Source: Sphingomonadales bacterium | GTDB lineage: Bacteria; Pseudomonadota; Alphaproteobacteria; Sphingomonadales; Sphingomonadaceae | Length of the DNA: 64,000 bases | Direction of reading: 5' to 3' | Assembly: GCA_028871475.1 (NCBI GenBank) | Contig: JAGWMZ010000004.1 | Location: forward strand, 1-64,000 | Part shown: piece by piece, positions 1 through 8,980 of the stretch | Position numbering within the stretch: the first letter of the stretch is position 1 | Layout: each line of letters starts with the position of its first letter | The notes under the pieces: model-generated | Databases searched by the model: none | What the model saw: the letters and a program-made list of their open reading frames with translations, nothing else | Told to the model about the DNA's origin: nothing | Position numbers and translations under genes: made by a program

Positions 1-123
1 CAGGCATGAATGGGATAGCATGGCGCTGGCATGACTTGCCTGCGGCGCAGCGATGCTGGCGCAACGACCGGGTGCCACTGCCCTGGCCAAAAGAAAGGGA
101 GCGCGAGGGCGATGGCCCTCGCA
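1..123. repeat. Long intergenic inverted-repeat element, copy 1 (cut by window start)
   Basis: The right part of the long repeat found throughout the first 43 kb. It has the inner arm GCCTGCGGCGCAGCGATGC, then GGGAGCGCGAGGGCGATGGC, and ends in CCTCGCATCTTCTC. The window starts inside the element, just after where the left inner arm should end. It lies 26 bp upstream of the isomerase start, and reading through it gives a false N-terminal extension to that ORF. Confidence 0.8.
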
Positions 124-148
124 TCTTCTCCTGACTATTCTTGTTTTC

Positions 149-886
149 ATGTTCAAACGAATCGCCCTTTTCGCCCTGATCCTCGCCACCCCTTTGGCCG
201 CAGCGCCTGCCCGTCACGTCGCTCGCACGCCGGCGCAACAGGCCAAATATGCACCTCCCCCTGCGATCCAGCTACAGGATGTGGAGCATGTGGTGCTGAC
301 GACCGACCTTGGCGACATCGTGCTGGAGCTGGACGGCAAGCATGCGCCGATCACCACGCTCAATTTCCTGCGCTATGCGGTGAGCAAGCGTTTTGACGGC
401 ATCGTGTTTTACCGCGCGATGCATCTGCCGTGGGGCACGCCGCCCAGCGGGCTGATCCAGGCGGGCACGCAGGGTGATCCGCGTCGGCTGCTGCCGCCCA
501 TCGCGCATGAGCCGACCACCGTGACAGGCGTGCATCACAAGGCGGGCGCGATCAGCATGGCGCGCTATGCGCCGGGCACGGCGACAGGCGATTTTTCCAT
601 TCTGCTCTCCGACATCGACGGGCTCGACGCCAATCCCAACGCCACAACGGATGATGACAAGGCCGGCTATGCCGCCTTTGGCCATGTGGTGAAGGGCATG
701 GATGTGGTGCGCCGCATTTTCGACGCGCCGCTGGACCCGGAGAAGGGGGAGGGCCTGATGAAGGGCCAGATGTTGGCGCAGCCGGTGAAAATCATCACCG
801 CGCGCCGCTGGGAAGGAGCATGGCCGGGCGATGCGGCGGCTTCTCCTGCCGCCTCGCCCGCTCCTTCGCCCGCCAAGGCGCCCTGA
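149..886 (+). CDS. Secreted cyclophilin-type peptidyl-prolyl cis-trans isomerase
   Basis: A 245-aa protein with an N-terminal signal peptide (MFKRIALFALILATPLAAAP) followed by a cyclophilin domain. Typical cyclophilin stretches are visible: TTLGDIVLEL-like strand (TDLGDIVLEL), the FDGIVFYR motif, GAISMAR and FGHVVKGMDVV. It should catalyse proline isomerisation during folding of periplasmic proteins. The ORF track opens it at 53, but those extra residues are translated from the intergenic repeat, so the ATG before the signal peptide (149) is preferred. The C-terminus is a low-complexity Ala/Pro/Ser tail. Its stop codon abuts the stop of the convergent yifB gene (TGATCA). The cyclophilin family is clear; the client proteins are unknown. 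Confidence 0.9.
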   Translation: MFKRIALFALILATPLAAAPARHVARTPAQQAKYAPPPAIQLQDVEHVVLTTDLGDIVLELDGKHAPITTLNFLRYAVSKRFDGIVFYRAMHLPWGTPPSGLIQAGTQGDPRRLLPPIAHEPTTVTGVHHKAGAISMARYAPGTATGDFSILLSDIDGLDANPNATTDDDKAGYAAFGHVVKGMDVVRRIFDAPLDPEKGEGLMKGQMLAQPVKIITARRWEGAWPGDAAASPAASPAPSPAKAP

Positions 887-2395
887 TCAGGCGAGCGGGG
901 CCTGCCGTCGATAGGAAAGGGCCTCGGCGATATGGGGGCGCGTGACCGATGGTGCATCGGCAAGATCGGCGATGGTGCGCGCCACGCGCAAAATGCGGGT
1001 GTAGCCGCGCGCCGACAGCTTTAGCCGCGTCGCGGCCTGCACCAACAGTGTCTGGCCGGCCTCATCGGGCGCGGCATGCTGGTCCAGCGCCTCGCCCGAC
1101 AGGTCGGCATTGTTGCGCATGGCGGTGCCCTGCAGGCGCTTGCGCTGGATGGCATGGGCACTGGCCACGCGGGCGGCCACCTGCTCGCTGCTTTCGGGCG
1201 TGGGTGCCATGGCCAGATCCATGGCGGAGACCGCATCGACCTCGACATGCAGGTCGATACGGTCGAGCAGCGGGCCTGACACCCGGCTCTGATAATCGGC
1301 GCCGCAGCGGGGTGCGCGGCTGCACCCCATGGCCGGGTCGCCCAGATGGCCGCAGCGGCAGGGGTTCATGGCCGCCACCAACTGGACGCGAGCGGGATAG
1401 GTGACATGGGCATGGGCGCGCGCCACGCTGATCTCGCCACTTTCGAGCGGTTGGCGCAGCGAATCGAGCACTGAGCGTTGGAATTCGGGCAGTTCGTCGA
1501 GAAACAGCACCCCGCGATGCGCCATGGAGACCTCACCGGGCCGGGCGCGCTGGCCGCCGCCGGTCATGGCGGCGATGCTGGCGGAATGATGCGGCGTGCG
1601 AAACGGGCGCGCGCGGGCGATGCGGCCGCCTTCCAGCGTGCCGCCGACCGAGGCGATCATCGAGACCTCCAGCGCCTCGCTCGCATCGAGCGGGGGCAGA
1701 ATGCCCGGCAGGCAGGCGGCCAACAGGCTCTTGCCCGCGCCCGGCGGGCCCACCATCAACAGATTATGCCCGCCAGCCGCCGCGATTTCCAGCGCGCGCC
1801 GGGCTGTCTCCTGACCTTTCACCTGGCGCAGATCGGGCCCCGGCGCGGCGGGCACTGTCTGCGCCATCGCGGGCACAGGCAGCACCGATGTGCCTTTGAG
1901 ATGCCCGAGCAGCGCCAGCAGGTCAGGGGCGGCCAGCACGGTGACATCGCCGGCCCAGCGCGCCTCGGCCCCTTGTGCGGCCGGGCAGATCAGGCTTTGC
2001 CCGGTTTCGCTGGCGTGGAGCGCGGCCAGCAACACGCCGGGCGAGGCCACAATGCGGCCATCCAGCGCCAGTTCGCCCACGGCCACGCAATCCTGCAAGC
2101 CCTCGCCATCGATCGCTTCCATCGCCGCCAGCAGGGCCAGGGCGATCGGCAGGTCATAATGCGAGCCTTCCTTGGGCAGGTCGGCGGGCGACAGGTTGAT
2201 CGTGATCCGCTTGGGCGGCAGGGCCAACCCCATCGCGGCCAGCGCCGCCTGCACCCGCTGGCGGCTTTCGGCCACGGCCTTGTCTGCCAGGCCGACCAGA
2301 TGAAAGCCGGGCAATCCTGCCGTGATCTGGCACTGCACCTCGACCTTGCGCGCTTCTACACCAAGATATGCGACCGTCGAGACGAGAGAAACCAA
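887..2395 (-). CDS. YifB/ComM family Mg-chelatase-like AAA+ ATPase
   Basis: 502 aa. The N-terminal ChlI/Lon-protease-like domain begins VSTVAYLGVEARKVEV and contains FHLVGLADKAVAESR. A central Mg-chelatase-type AAA+ domain carries Walker A GPPGAGKS (near residue 217) and the FLDELPEF Walker B region, and Cys pairs CRCGH and CSRAPRCGA follow. The C-terminal domain ends LSYRRQAPL, as is usual for the family. ComM homologues are hexameric helicases that extend branch migration during integration of DNA in natural transformation. The start codon is TTG; no better in-frame start fits the conserved N-terminus. It is divergent from rpmH and separated from it by a long repeat element. Confidence 0.93.
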   Translation of the reverse strand: MVSLVSTVAYLGVEARKVEVQCQITAGLPGFHLVGLADKAVAESRQRVQAALAAMGLALPPKRITINLSPADLPKEGSHYDLPIALALLAAMEAIDGEGLQDCVAVGELALDGRIVASPGVLLAALHASETGQSLICPAAQGAEARWAGDVTVLAAPDLLALLGHLKGTSVLPVPAMAQTVPAAPGPDLRQVKGQETARRALEIAAAGGHNLLMVGPPGAGKSLLAACLPGILPPLDASEALEVSMIASVGGTLEGGRIARARPFRTPHHSASIAAMTGGGQRARPGEVSMAHRGVLFLDELPEFQRSVLDSLRQPLESGEISVARAHAHVTYPARVQLVAAMNPCRCGHLGDPAMGCSRAPRCGADYQSRVSGPLLDRIDLHVEVDAVSAMDLAMAPTPESSEQVAARVASAHAIQRKRLQGTAMRNNADLSGEALDQHAAPDEAGQTLLVQAATRLKLSARGYTRILRVARTIADLADAPSVTRPHIAEALSYRRQAPLA

Positions 2396-2460
2396 GGGAT
2401 TTGGCTTTCGTTTTTAAGAATGGTTTTTGTGAGATTAGGCAGGGATTTAAGAAAAGGAAA

Positions 2461-2670
2461 GATGCGAGGGCCATCGCCCTCGCGCTCCCGTGTGTTCGGA
2501 GACGGAAAGATCGTTTGAGCCTTAGCGCCAGCATCGCCGCGCCGCAGGCTGGAACAGGATAGCGCTGTGCCCGGAATTTCATGCCTGCGGCGCGGCGATG
2601 CTGGCGCAACAACCGGGTGCCACCACCCATGCCAAACTAAAGGGAGCGCGAGGGCGATGGCCCTCGCATC
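2461..2670. repeat. Long intergenic inverted-repeat element, copy 2
   Basis: A complete copy. The left hairpin GCGAGGGCCATCGCCCTCGC is followed by GCTCCC, the inner arm GCGCCAGCATCGCCGCGCC, a spacer, the reverse-complement arm, AAAGGGAGC and the right hairpin. It lies between the divergent yifB and rpmH genes, upstream of the rpmH promoter. Confidence 0.9.
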
Positions 2671-2699
2671 TTTCCTTTCTCTTCCTTTTTCCGAATCCC

Positions 2700-2728
2700 T
2701 TGACTCAATCGCCTCAAATCCATAATGG
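2700..2728 (+). promoter_or_regulatory. Predicted sigma70-type promoter for rpmH-rnpA
   Basis: TTGACT and TAATGG are separated by exactly 17 bp, about 105 bp upstream of the rpmH start. The -35 matches the consensus at 5 of 6 positions. Predicted from sequence only. Confidence 0.5.
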
Positions 2729-2831
2729 CCGCGCTTCACGAAATGGCATCCCTTGCGGGAGGCCTTTCAAAAGGTGTCACCGTCGTGGCGCCTGACCAGA
2801 TTTTGCTGATCCAGTTTTAAGGGTTACGACG

Positions 2832-2966
2832 ATGAAGCGCACTTTTCAGCCCAGCCGGCTTGTCCGTGCTCGCCGCCATGGTTTCCGCGCCCGCACTGCC
2901 ACGGTTGGCGGTCGCAAGGTGCTGGCCGCTCGCCGTGCGCGCGGTCGCAAGAAGCTGTCGGCCTGA
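2832..2966 (+). CDS. rpmH: 50S ribosomal protein L34
   Basis: 44 aa, too short for the ORF track. It starts [18 protein letters not shown] and ends in the Arg/Lys-rich tail [10 protein letters not shown], matching L34 over its full length. L34 is part of the large ribosomal subunit. It is the first gene of the conserved rpmH-rnpA-yidD-yidC-engB cluster, and the gap to the likely rnpA start is 27 bp. Confidence 0.97.
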   Translation: MKRTFQPSRLVRARRHGFRARTATVGGRKVLAARRARGRKKLSA

Positions 2967-2993
2967 TCTGACGACAGCTTGAGGGCTCGCTTG

Positions 2994-3464
2994 ATGTCGG
3001 GCTCGCAGGATAGGACCGCGTCCGGGGGCGAGGAGCCTTTGGGCGCGGTTTCTTGTGTTGCGGCTTATGCGACGCCGCGCCTGCGCATATTGCAGAAGCG
3101 TTCGGATTTCGTTGCGGCCAACAGCGGTTTGCGCGTGGCGCGCGGCGGCGTGGTGTTGCTGGTGCGACCCAATGCCGATGCTGGCATGCGCTTTGGCATT
3201 ACGGTGACCAAGCGGATCGGCAATGCCGTGGTGCGCAACCGGATGAAGCGGCGTCTGCGCGCTCTGGTGCGCGAGATCCTTCCTGTTCATGGCCTTGCCG
3301 GGCATGATCATGTGCTGATCGGCCGCGAGAGCGGGGTGGAGCGCGATTTCGCCACCATGCGCGACGAATTGCTGACCGCGTTGGAGCGTGCCCGCGCCGG
3401 CAAGGGCGACCCGCCGCGCAAGCCGCGATCCGGCCCCCGTTCCGGCCAGAAGCCGAAGCGCTGA
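2994..3464 (+). CDS. rnpA: Ribonuclease P protein component
   Basis: 156 aa from the ATG at 2994; the track uses an upstream TTG at 2979. The RNase P protein core is visible as LQKRSDFVAAN, FGITVTKRIGNAVVRNRMKRRLR (the basic RNR signature) and DHVLIGR. It binds the RNase P RNA and 5' leaders of pre-tRNA to allow maturation. The first about 30 residues are not conserved, and a basic Pro/Arg/Lys tail follows the domain. It lies directly downstream of rpmH and only 5 bp before yidD, so co-transcription is likely. Confidence 0.95.
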   Translation: MSGSQDRTASGGEEPLGAVSCVAAYATPRLRILQKRSDFVAANSGLRVARGGVVLLVRPNADAGMRFGITVTKRIGNAVVRNRMKRRLRALVREILPVHGLAGHDHVLIGRESGVERDFATMRDELLTALERARAGKGDPPRKPRSGPRSGQKPKR

Positions 3465-3469
3465 CCATC

Positions 3470-3682
3470 ATGCTGGCTCGCCTGCTCATCCTCATTGCAC
3501 GGTTCTGGCAGCTTGGCCCTTCGCGCATGATGCCGCCCACCTGCCGCTATGCGCCCAGTTGCAGCGAATATGCCATTATTGCGCTGCGGCGTTACGGCGC
3601 GATTAAGGGTGGATGGCTGGCGGCGAAGCGTCTATTGCGCTGCCATCCTTGGGGTGGGCACGGCTATGATCCCGTGCCCTAG
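3470..3682 (+). CDS. yidD: Membrane protein insertion efficiency factor YidD
   Basis: 70 aa. The family signature is visible as PPTCRYAPSCSEYAIIAL and CHPWGGHGYDPVP, including the conserved Cys residues and the final GxDPVP. YidD is a small inner-membrane-associated protein that assists YidC-dependent insertion. It sits between rnpA and yidC, its usual place. Confidence 0.95.
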   Translation: MLARLLILIARFWQLGPSRMMPPTCRYAPSCSEYAIIALRRYGAIKGGWLAAKRLLRCHPWGGHGYDPVP

Positions 3683-3726
3683 CGCCCTATTCATTATCAT
3701 TCGATCAAACGCTTGGGGACCCCATC

Positions 3727-5541
3727 GTGAGTAAACAGCCGCAGAACCCGCAAAGCCAGCGCAAGATGATGCTGGCGATGTTGCTGGTGGGGGTCTTCCT
3801 GTTCATCTGGGATATGGGCATCCGCCATTTCTATCCCAATGCCGACAAGCCCAAGCCTGTGGCATCTGCCACGCCGACGCCCGCCGCCACGGTCAAGCCG
3901 ACGCGCGAGGGCGGCCTTGAGACAGTGGGCGACAGGCTGGTCGAGGCGCAAGATCTCAAGACTCAGCTGACCCGTCCGCGCGTGGCGATTGTCGCGCCGG
4001 GTCTGGTCGGTTCGATCAATCTGGCTGGCGGCGTGGTGGATGATCTGTCGCTGCCCGGCTATAAGGAAACGATCGACAAGAACAGCCCGGACGTGCGCCT
4101 CTATTCGCCCGCCGGCACCCCCGCGCAGCATTTCGCGCAGGTCGGCTGGGTCAATGCGCCCGCTGGCATCGCCCTGCCCGATGGCAACACCGTGTGGACC
4201 GCGCCCGCTGGCGCAAAGCTGACGCCGACGACGCCCGTCACGCTGAGTTGGGCCAACACCACCGGCCAGACCTTCACCCTGACCTATGCGATCGACAAGG
4301 ATTACATGATCACGGTGACGCAGAAGCTGGCCAATGCCGGTTCCGCGCCGCTCAAGGTGCAGCCCTTCGCGCTGATCAACCGCACCAGCAAGACGGCCAG
4401 CCAGGATGCATGGAACCTGCATTCGGGCCCCATCGCCAATCTTGATGAGTCGGTGAATTTCGGCCCCAGCTATGATTGCGCCCACAGCTTCTTCCTCGTG
4501 CATTGCACCAACCTGCAAAAGGCCGGGCAGATCGACAATGAGGGCACGCCCCAGTGGCTGGGCTTCACCGACATCTACTGGATGAGCGTGCTGGCCCCTG
4601 CCAATCCGCAGGGCGCCACCAGCGATTTCCGCTCGCTGGGCAATGATCTCTATCGCGCCGACGTGGTTTACCCCGCGCAGACCATCGCGCCGGGCAGCGC
4701 CCAGTCCACCACCACCCGCATCATCGCGGGCGCCAAGGACAATGCGATCCTCGACAAGTATGAGGCGCAGGGCATCAACAAGTTCAGCTATTCGATCGAC
4801 TGGGGCTGGTTCTGGTTCTTCGAAAAGCCAATCTTCGCCCTGCTGCGCACGCTGTTCCATCTGGTCGGCAATTTCGGCGTTGCAATCATGCTGCTGACCG
4901 CCATCGTGCGCGGCATCATGTTCCCCGTGGCCCAGCGCGGCTTTGCCAGCATGGCCGCCATGCGCGCCATCCAGCCCAAGGTGAAGGCGCTGCAGGAACG
5001 CTATAAGGACGACCGGGCCAAGCTTCAGGAAGAGACCATGAAGCTCTACAAGGAGGAGAAGGTCAATCCGCTCGCGGGCTGCCTGCCGATGTTCCTCCAG
5101 ATCCCGGTGTTCTTCGCGCTGTATAAGGTGCTGATGGTCTCCATCGGCATGCGCCACCAGCCCTTCGTGCTGTGGATCAGGGATCTCTCCGCGCCCGATC
5201 CGCTGCACATCCTGAACCTCTTCGGCCTGCTGCCCTTCACGCCGCCCTCCTTCCTGGGCATCGGCATTCTGGCGCTGATCCTGGGCTTCACCATGTGGCT
5301 CCAGTTCAAGCTCCAGCCCGCCGCGACCGACCCTGCCCAGCAGCAGATGATGTCGATCATGCCCTGGATGATGATGTTCATCATGGCGCCCTTCGCCTCG
5401 GGCCTGCTGATCTACTGGATCACCTCGAACCTGCTGACCGTGGCCCAGCAGAAGTACCTCTACTCGAAGCACCCCGGCATGCGGGCGGCGGTCGAGAAGG
5501 AACGCGAAGTGGTGGCCCGCGCCGCCAAGAGCAAGAAATGA
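3727..5541 (+). CDS. yidC: Membrane protein insertase YidC
   Basis: 604 aa with a GTG start. There is an N-terminal transmembrane segment (MMLAMLLVGVFLFIWDMGI), a large periplasmic domain to about residue 350, then the conserved 60KD_IMP domain. Signatures there include GNFGVAIMLLTAIVRG, the basic FPVAQRGFASMAAM region and NPLAGCLPMFLQIPVFFALYKVL. It inserts and folds inner-membrane proteins alone or with SecYEG. The length is normal for Gram-negative YidC. Its stop codon overlaps the engB start (ATGA), so the two are probably translationally coupled. Confidence 0.97.
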   Translation: MSKQPQNPQSQRKMMLAMLLVGVFLFIWDMGIRHFYPNADKPKPVASATPTPAATVKPTREGGLETVGDRLVEAQDLKTQLTRPRVAIVAPGLVGSINLAGGVVDDLSLPGYKETIDKNSPDVRLYSPAGTPAQHFAQVGWVNAPAGIALPDGNTVWTAPAGAKLTPTTPVTLSWANTTGQTFTLTYAIDKDYMITVTQKLANAGSAPLKVQPFALINRTSKTASQDAWNLHSGPIANLDESVNFGPSYDCAHSFFLVHCTNLQKAGQIDNEGTPQWLGFTDIYWMSVLAPANPQGATSDFRSLGNDLYRADVVYPAQTIAPGSAQSTTTRIIAGAKDNAILDKYEAQGINKFSYSIDWGWFWFFEKPIFALLRTLFHLVGNFGVAIMLLTAIVRGIMFPVAQRGFASMAAMRAIQPKVKALQERYKDDRAKLQEETMKLYKEEKVNPLAGCLPMFLQIPVFFALYKVLMVSIGMRHQPFVLWIRDLSAPDPLHILNLFGLLPFTPPSFLGIGILALILGFTMWLQFKLQPAATDPAQQQMMSIMPWMMMFIMAPFASGLLIYWITSNLLTVAQQKYLYSKHPGMRAAVEKEREVVARAAKSKK

Positions 5542-6212
5542 CCCAGCCGCAGGAACAGGCGCCCGAACTCGACCCCGAGCTGGTCGAGCGGGCAAGGCGG
5601 CTCTTCTCGGGCCGGGTGGACTTCCTCCTCTCGGCCCCCGCGCTGAAATTCCTGCCCGACCCAGTGGTGCCCGAAGTGGCCTTCGCGGGGCGGTCGAATG
5701 TCGGCAAGTCGAGCCTGCTCAACGCCATCACCGGCCGCAAGTCGCTGGCGCGCACCTCGGTGACGCCGGGCCGTACGCAGGAGCTGAACTTCTTCGAGGT
5801 GGGCGGCATCGCGGGCGAACTGCCCGATTTCCGCCTCGTCGACATGCCGGGCTATGGTTTCGCCAAGGCCCCGCCCAAGGTGGTGGAGCAATGGCGCAAG
5901 CTGGTGCGTGAATTCCTGCGCGGGCGGGTGGTGCTCAAACGCTGCCTCGTGCTGATCGACAGCCGCCACGGCGTGAAGGATGTCGACCGCGACATGATGG
6001 AGATGCTCGACGGTTCGGCCGTGGGCTATCGCCTGGTGCTGACCAAGGCTGACAAGATCAAGGCAAGCGATCTGGAAGCTGTCCATGCCGCCACCGTTGC
6101 TGAGGCGCGCAAGCATTCGGCGGCCTTTCCGCAGGTCGCTATCACCTCCTCGGAAACCGGGCTGGGGGTGGAGGAACTGCGGGCGGCGGTTCTGGCGGAT
6201 GCTGAATTGTAA
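5538..6212 (+). CDS. engB: Ribosome biogenesis GTP-binding protein EngB/YihA
   Basis: 224 aa. G-protein motifs are in order: G1 GRSNVGKSS, G2 region TSVTPGRTQ, G3 DMPGYGFA, G4 TKADK. EngB is an essential GTPase in assembly of the large ribosomal subunit. The ORF track extends it back to 5172, inside yidC in another frame; the ATG at 5538 overlapping the yidC stop is the real start. A long repeat element begins 14 bp after its stop. Confidence 0.95.
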   Translation: MTQPQEQAPELDPELVERARRLFSGRVDFLLSAPALKFLPDPVVPEVAFAGRSNVGKSSLLNAITGRKSLARTSVTPGRTQELNFFEVGGIAGELPDFRLVDMPGYGFAKAPPKVVEQWRKLVREFLRGRVVLKRCLVLIDSRHGVKDVDRDMMEMLDGSAVGYRLVLTKADKIKASDLEAVHAATVAEARKHSAAFPQVAITSSETGLGVEELRAAVLADAEL

Positions 6213-6226
6213 GACGTAAGGCGAAG

Positions 6227-6436
6227 GTGCGAGGGCCATCGCCCTCGCGCTCCCTTTAGTTCGGATGGGGCAGTGGCACCTGGTCGTTGCGCTGGCATCG
6301 CTGCGCCGCAGGCTTTAAAATCTCACGCGCCGTGTTCTCGCTCTTTCTGCCTGCGGCGCGGCGATGCTGGCGCTAGGCTTCCCCTCTGCGCTTCCTCTCC
6401 AAACATCCGGGAGCGCGAGGGCGATGGCCCTCGCAT
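6227..6436. repeat. Long intergenic inverted-repeat element, copy 3
   Basis: A complete copy between engB and the nuclease gene, with left hairpin GCGAGGGCCATCGCCCTCGC, degenerate left inner arm (GCTGGCATCGCTGCGCC), right inner arm GCCTGCGGCGCGGCGATGC and right hairpin. It is flanked by a purine run on the left (GCGAAGGT) and a pyrimidine run on the right (ATCTTCTCTTTTC). Confidence 0.9.
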
Positions 6437-6532
6437 CTTCTCTTTTCTTCTTCCAGATAATCCCCTTTGTCCCGCCAAGAACCCCGGCTAGAACGGAGCG
6501 TGATGCGTAACCCACGGACAAAGGCCCCTGAA

Positions 6533-7474
6533 ATGACCCCCAAGACCCTGCACCGCACTTTGGCGACGATGACCACTGCGCTGGCCGGGATGCTGGCTTT
6601 CTCGGCCCAGCCTGTGCTGGCCTGGGGGGAGCTGGGTCATCGCACTGTGGGTGAGATCGCCTATGCCAATGTGAAGCCCGAGGTTCGCGCGCAGATCGAC
6701 GATCTGCTCAAGAATGCCGATGCGATGGGCACCCCGCTGTGCCCGCTCACGAATCTCAGCGATGCGGCGACTTATCCTGATTGTCTGCACGCCTATCAGT
6801 GGCGCTTTGCCTATACGTTTCCGTTCCATTATCAGGACATCGACATCGACAAGCCTTTCGACATCAAGGAAGGCTGTGCCAACAGCATTTGCGTCACCCA
6901 GCAGATCGCCCGTGACCGCCGCATTCTGGCCGATCGCAGCCTGAACGGGCCGACGCGAATGGAGGCGCTGATTTTCCTCACCCATTTCGTGGGTGACCTG
7001 CACCAGCCCCTGCACGCCGCCGAGCATGATCACGACGCGGGTGGCAACACCGTCATCGTCACCAATGTGCCCGCGCCTTCCTATACGCAGGCTGGCAATC
7101 CGCCCAAGGTGATCGACAATTCGTCCAAGCCGGCCAATCTGCACAGCGTGTGGGACACGGTGGTGGTCGAAAGGGCGCAAATGCTGGGCCACATGCCGCC
7201 GGTGCGCGCCTATAGCGAGGGTGACAAGGCCAAGATCGCCGGCGGTGAGGTGGCCGACTGGGCGCAGGAAAGCTGGAGCATGGCGCATGATCTGGTCTAT
7301 CCGCAGGCCTTTGCCCATGAGACCTCCGCCTCGGGCGCCCGGCCGGTGACGGTCACGCTGACGGATGCCGAGCTGGATCATGACGCCGATCTCGCCGCCA
7401 AGCGCATTCTGCAGGCGGGTCTGCGCCTTGCCCGCGTGCTGGATGAGGCGCTGGCCCCCGCGCCAAAGGATTGA
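6533..7474 (+). CDS. Secreted S1/P1-type nuclease
   Basis: 313 aa from the ATG at 6533; an ATG at 6503 is the alternative. After a signal peptide ending QPVLA the mature protein starts WGELGHRTVGEIA. In this family the N-terminal Trp and the following His bind zinc, so the cleavage site is functionally meaningful. Further zinc ligands appear in LTHFVGDLHQPLHA and the HDHDAGGN segment. S1/P1 enzymes are trinuclear-zinc nucleases cutting single-stranded DNA or RNA; this one should act in the periplasm or outside the cell, perhaps in phosphate or nucleotide scavenging. Confidence 0.92.
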   Translation: MTPKTLHRTLATMTTALAGMLAFSAQPVLAWGELGHRTVGEIAYANVKPEVRAQIDDLLKNADAMGTPLCPLTNLSDAATYPDCLHAYQWRFAYTFPFHYQDIDIDKPFDIKEGCANSICVTQQIARDRRILADRSLNGPTRMEALIFLTHFVGDLHQPLHAAEHDHDAGGNTVIVTNVPAPSYTQAGNPPKVIDNSSKPANLHSVWDTVVVERAQMLGHMPPVRAYSEGDKAKIAGGEVADWAQESWSMAHDLVYPQAFAHETSASGARPVTVTLTDAELDHDADLAAKRILQAGLRLARVLDEALAPAPKD

Positions 7475-7526
7475 GGAAGGACCGCCGCCTCTTTCGGGGG
7501 GCGGGCGCATTTGCTAGGGGCAGATC

Positions 7527-8696
7527 ATGAACGAAATCGTCCAGCCCGCTGCCGTCTCCGCCGCTCTGGCCTCGGGCGATGTCACCTCGTTGGCCGAAGC
7601 GCTGATCGCCTGCCCCAGCGTGACACCCGCCGAAGGGCTGGTGTTCGATTGTCTCGAAGCCATGTTGCGGCCGCTGGGCTTTGACGTGCACCGCTTTGTG
7701 GCGGGCGCGGCGCCCGATGGCCCCGTGGAGAACATGTTTGCCATCCGGCGCGGCCCGGCGGGCAGCCGCCACTTCGCCTATGCCGGGCACCTCGACGTGG
7801 TGCCGCCCGGTGACGGCTGGACCAGCGCGCCCTTTGCTCCCGCGCGGCGGGGCGATTTGCTCTATGGTCGCGGCGCGGTGGACATGAAAGGTTCGATCGC
7901 GGCTTTTGTGGCAGCGATGGCCCGCGTTCCGGTCGAAGCGGGCACCGTCAGCCTGATCATCACCGGCGATGAGGAAGGTCCGGCCACCCATGGCACGCTC
8001 GCCATCATCGATCATATGCAGGCGGTGGGCGACATCCCCGATCTGTGCTTGGTGGGTGAGCCAACCAGCGTTCATCGCCTGGGCGACATGATCAAGGTCG
8101 GCCGGCGCGGCAGCGTCAACATCTGGTTCGAGGTTGAGGGCGTGCAGGGCCATGTTGCCTATCCCCATCTGGCCGACAATCCGCTGACCCGGCTCGTCGC
8201 GCTGCTGGGCGAGCTCAAGGGCCATGTGCTTGACGAGGGCACCGACTGGTTTCAGGCCAGCAATCTCGAGATCACCGATGTCGCCTGCGGCAATCCGGCC
8301 ACCAATGTCATCCCGCCGCGCGCCTCGGCTCGCGTCTCCATCCGCTTCAACGACCTGCACACCGGCCAGTCGCTGGCTGACTGGGCGCAGGAGGTCGCTG
8401 CGCGTCACGGCGCTACCGCCCGCCCGGTCATCTCGGGCGAGGCCTTCCTGACCCCGCCTGGGTGTTTCTCCGATCTGGTGGTCAGCGCGATCCGCGAGGA
8501 AACCGGCGTCGACCCGGACATTTCCACCAGCGGCGGCACCTCGGATGCCCGCTTCCTCAAAAACCTGTGCCCGGTGATCGAGTTCGGCCTGTGCAACGCC
8601 ACCATGCACAAGCGGGACGAGGCGGTTGCCATCGCCGATCTTGAGGCGCTGGAGCGGATTTTCGTGAAGATCACTCTCGCCGGGTTGCAGGGGTAA
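7527..8696 (+). CDS. dapE: Succinyl-diaminopimelate desuccinylase
   Basis: 389 aa, M20 metallopeptidase fold. Metal and catalytic residues are seen in AGHLDVVPPG (His about 87), GRGAVDMKG (Asp about 119) and TGDEEGPATHG (Glu 149-150), with a dimerisation domain (VEGVQGHVAYPH) in the middle and SGGTSDARF near the end. It hydrolyses N-succinyl-LL-diaminopimelate in lysine and peptidoglycan precursor synthesis. dapB of the same pathway lies about 3 kb downstream on the other strand. It starts 52 bp after the nuclease, so read-through from that gene is possible. Confidence 0.95.
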   Translation: MNEIVQPAAVSAALASGDVTSLAEALIACPSVTPAEGLVFDCLEAMLRPLGFDVHRFVAGAAPDGPVENMFAIRRGPAGSRHFAYAGHLDVVPPGDGWTSAPFAPARRGDLLYGRGAVDMKGSIAAFVAAMARVPVEAGTVSLIITGDEEGPATHGTLAIIDHMQAVGDIPDLCLVGEPTSVHRLGDMIKVGRRGSVNIWFEVEGVQGHVAYPHLADNPLTRLVALLGELKGHVLDEGTDWFQASNLEITDVACGNPATNVIPPRASARVSIRFNDLHTGQSLADWAQEVAARHGATARPVISGEAFLTPPGCFSDLVVSAIREETGVDPDISTSGGTSDARFLKNLCPVIEFGLCNATMHKRDEAVAIADLEALERIFVKITLAGLQG

Positions 8697-8704
8697 AAGG
8701 GGAA

Positions 8705-8762
8705 AGTGCGAGCGCCATTGAGCGAGCTCTTGTCGCGAGCGACAAGCCGGGGCGTCCTTGCG
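8705..8762. repeat. Short intergenic hairpin element (degenerate)
   Basis: A short-type relative of the long element: GTGCGAGCGCCAT at the left, a core palindrome CTTGTCGCGAGCGACAAG, then GGGGCGTCCTTGCG. It begins 8 bp after the dapE stop. The right arm has diverged from the usual GGCGCCCTCGCAC. The rest of the 280-bp gap up to the symporter holds nothing I can name. Confidence 0.7.
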
Positions 8763-8980
8763 TTCTCTTTATGTCGGTCTAGGCATCCGCGCTGGCCATG
8801 TTTCGTATTTTTCTTGCGTGCTGCTCCTGGCAAACCTTCAAAAACCGTTGCCCCCTGCCACAGCCGGGCATGGCGGGGCATACGTCCTTTGCCGCCATTG
8901 CCGCTTGCCCCCTGCCTTGGTAGCAGGTGACATTGAACCATCCATGAGAAGCCCGGATCGATGGGCGTATGCGGGGGACC

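Noticed and set aside
53-148. N-terminal extension of the isomerase ORF
   Set aside because: Encoded by the intergenic repeat; the same peptide (KGARGRWPSHL) appears in front of other genes such as the MoeB-like ORF, so it is not protein sequence.
3697-5595. 632-aa minus-strand ORF opposite yidC
   Set aside because: It is antisense to a certain gene, rich in His, Gln, Arg and Gly as shadows of GC-rich codons are, and has no domain.
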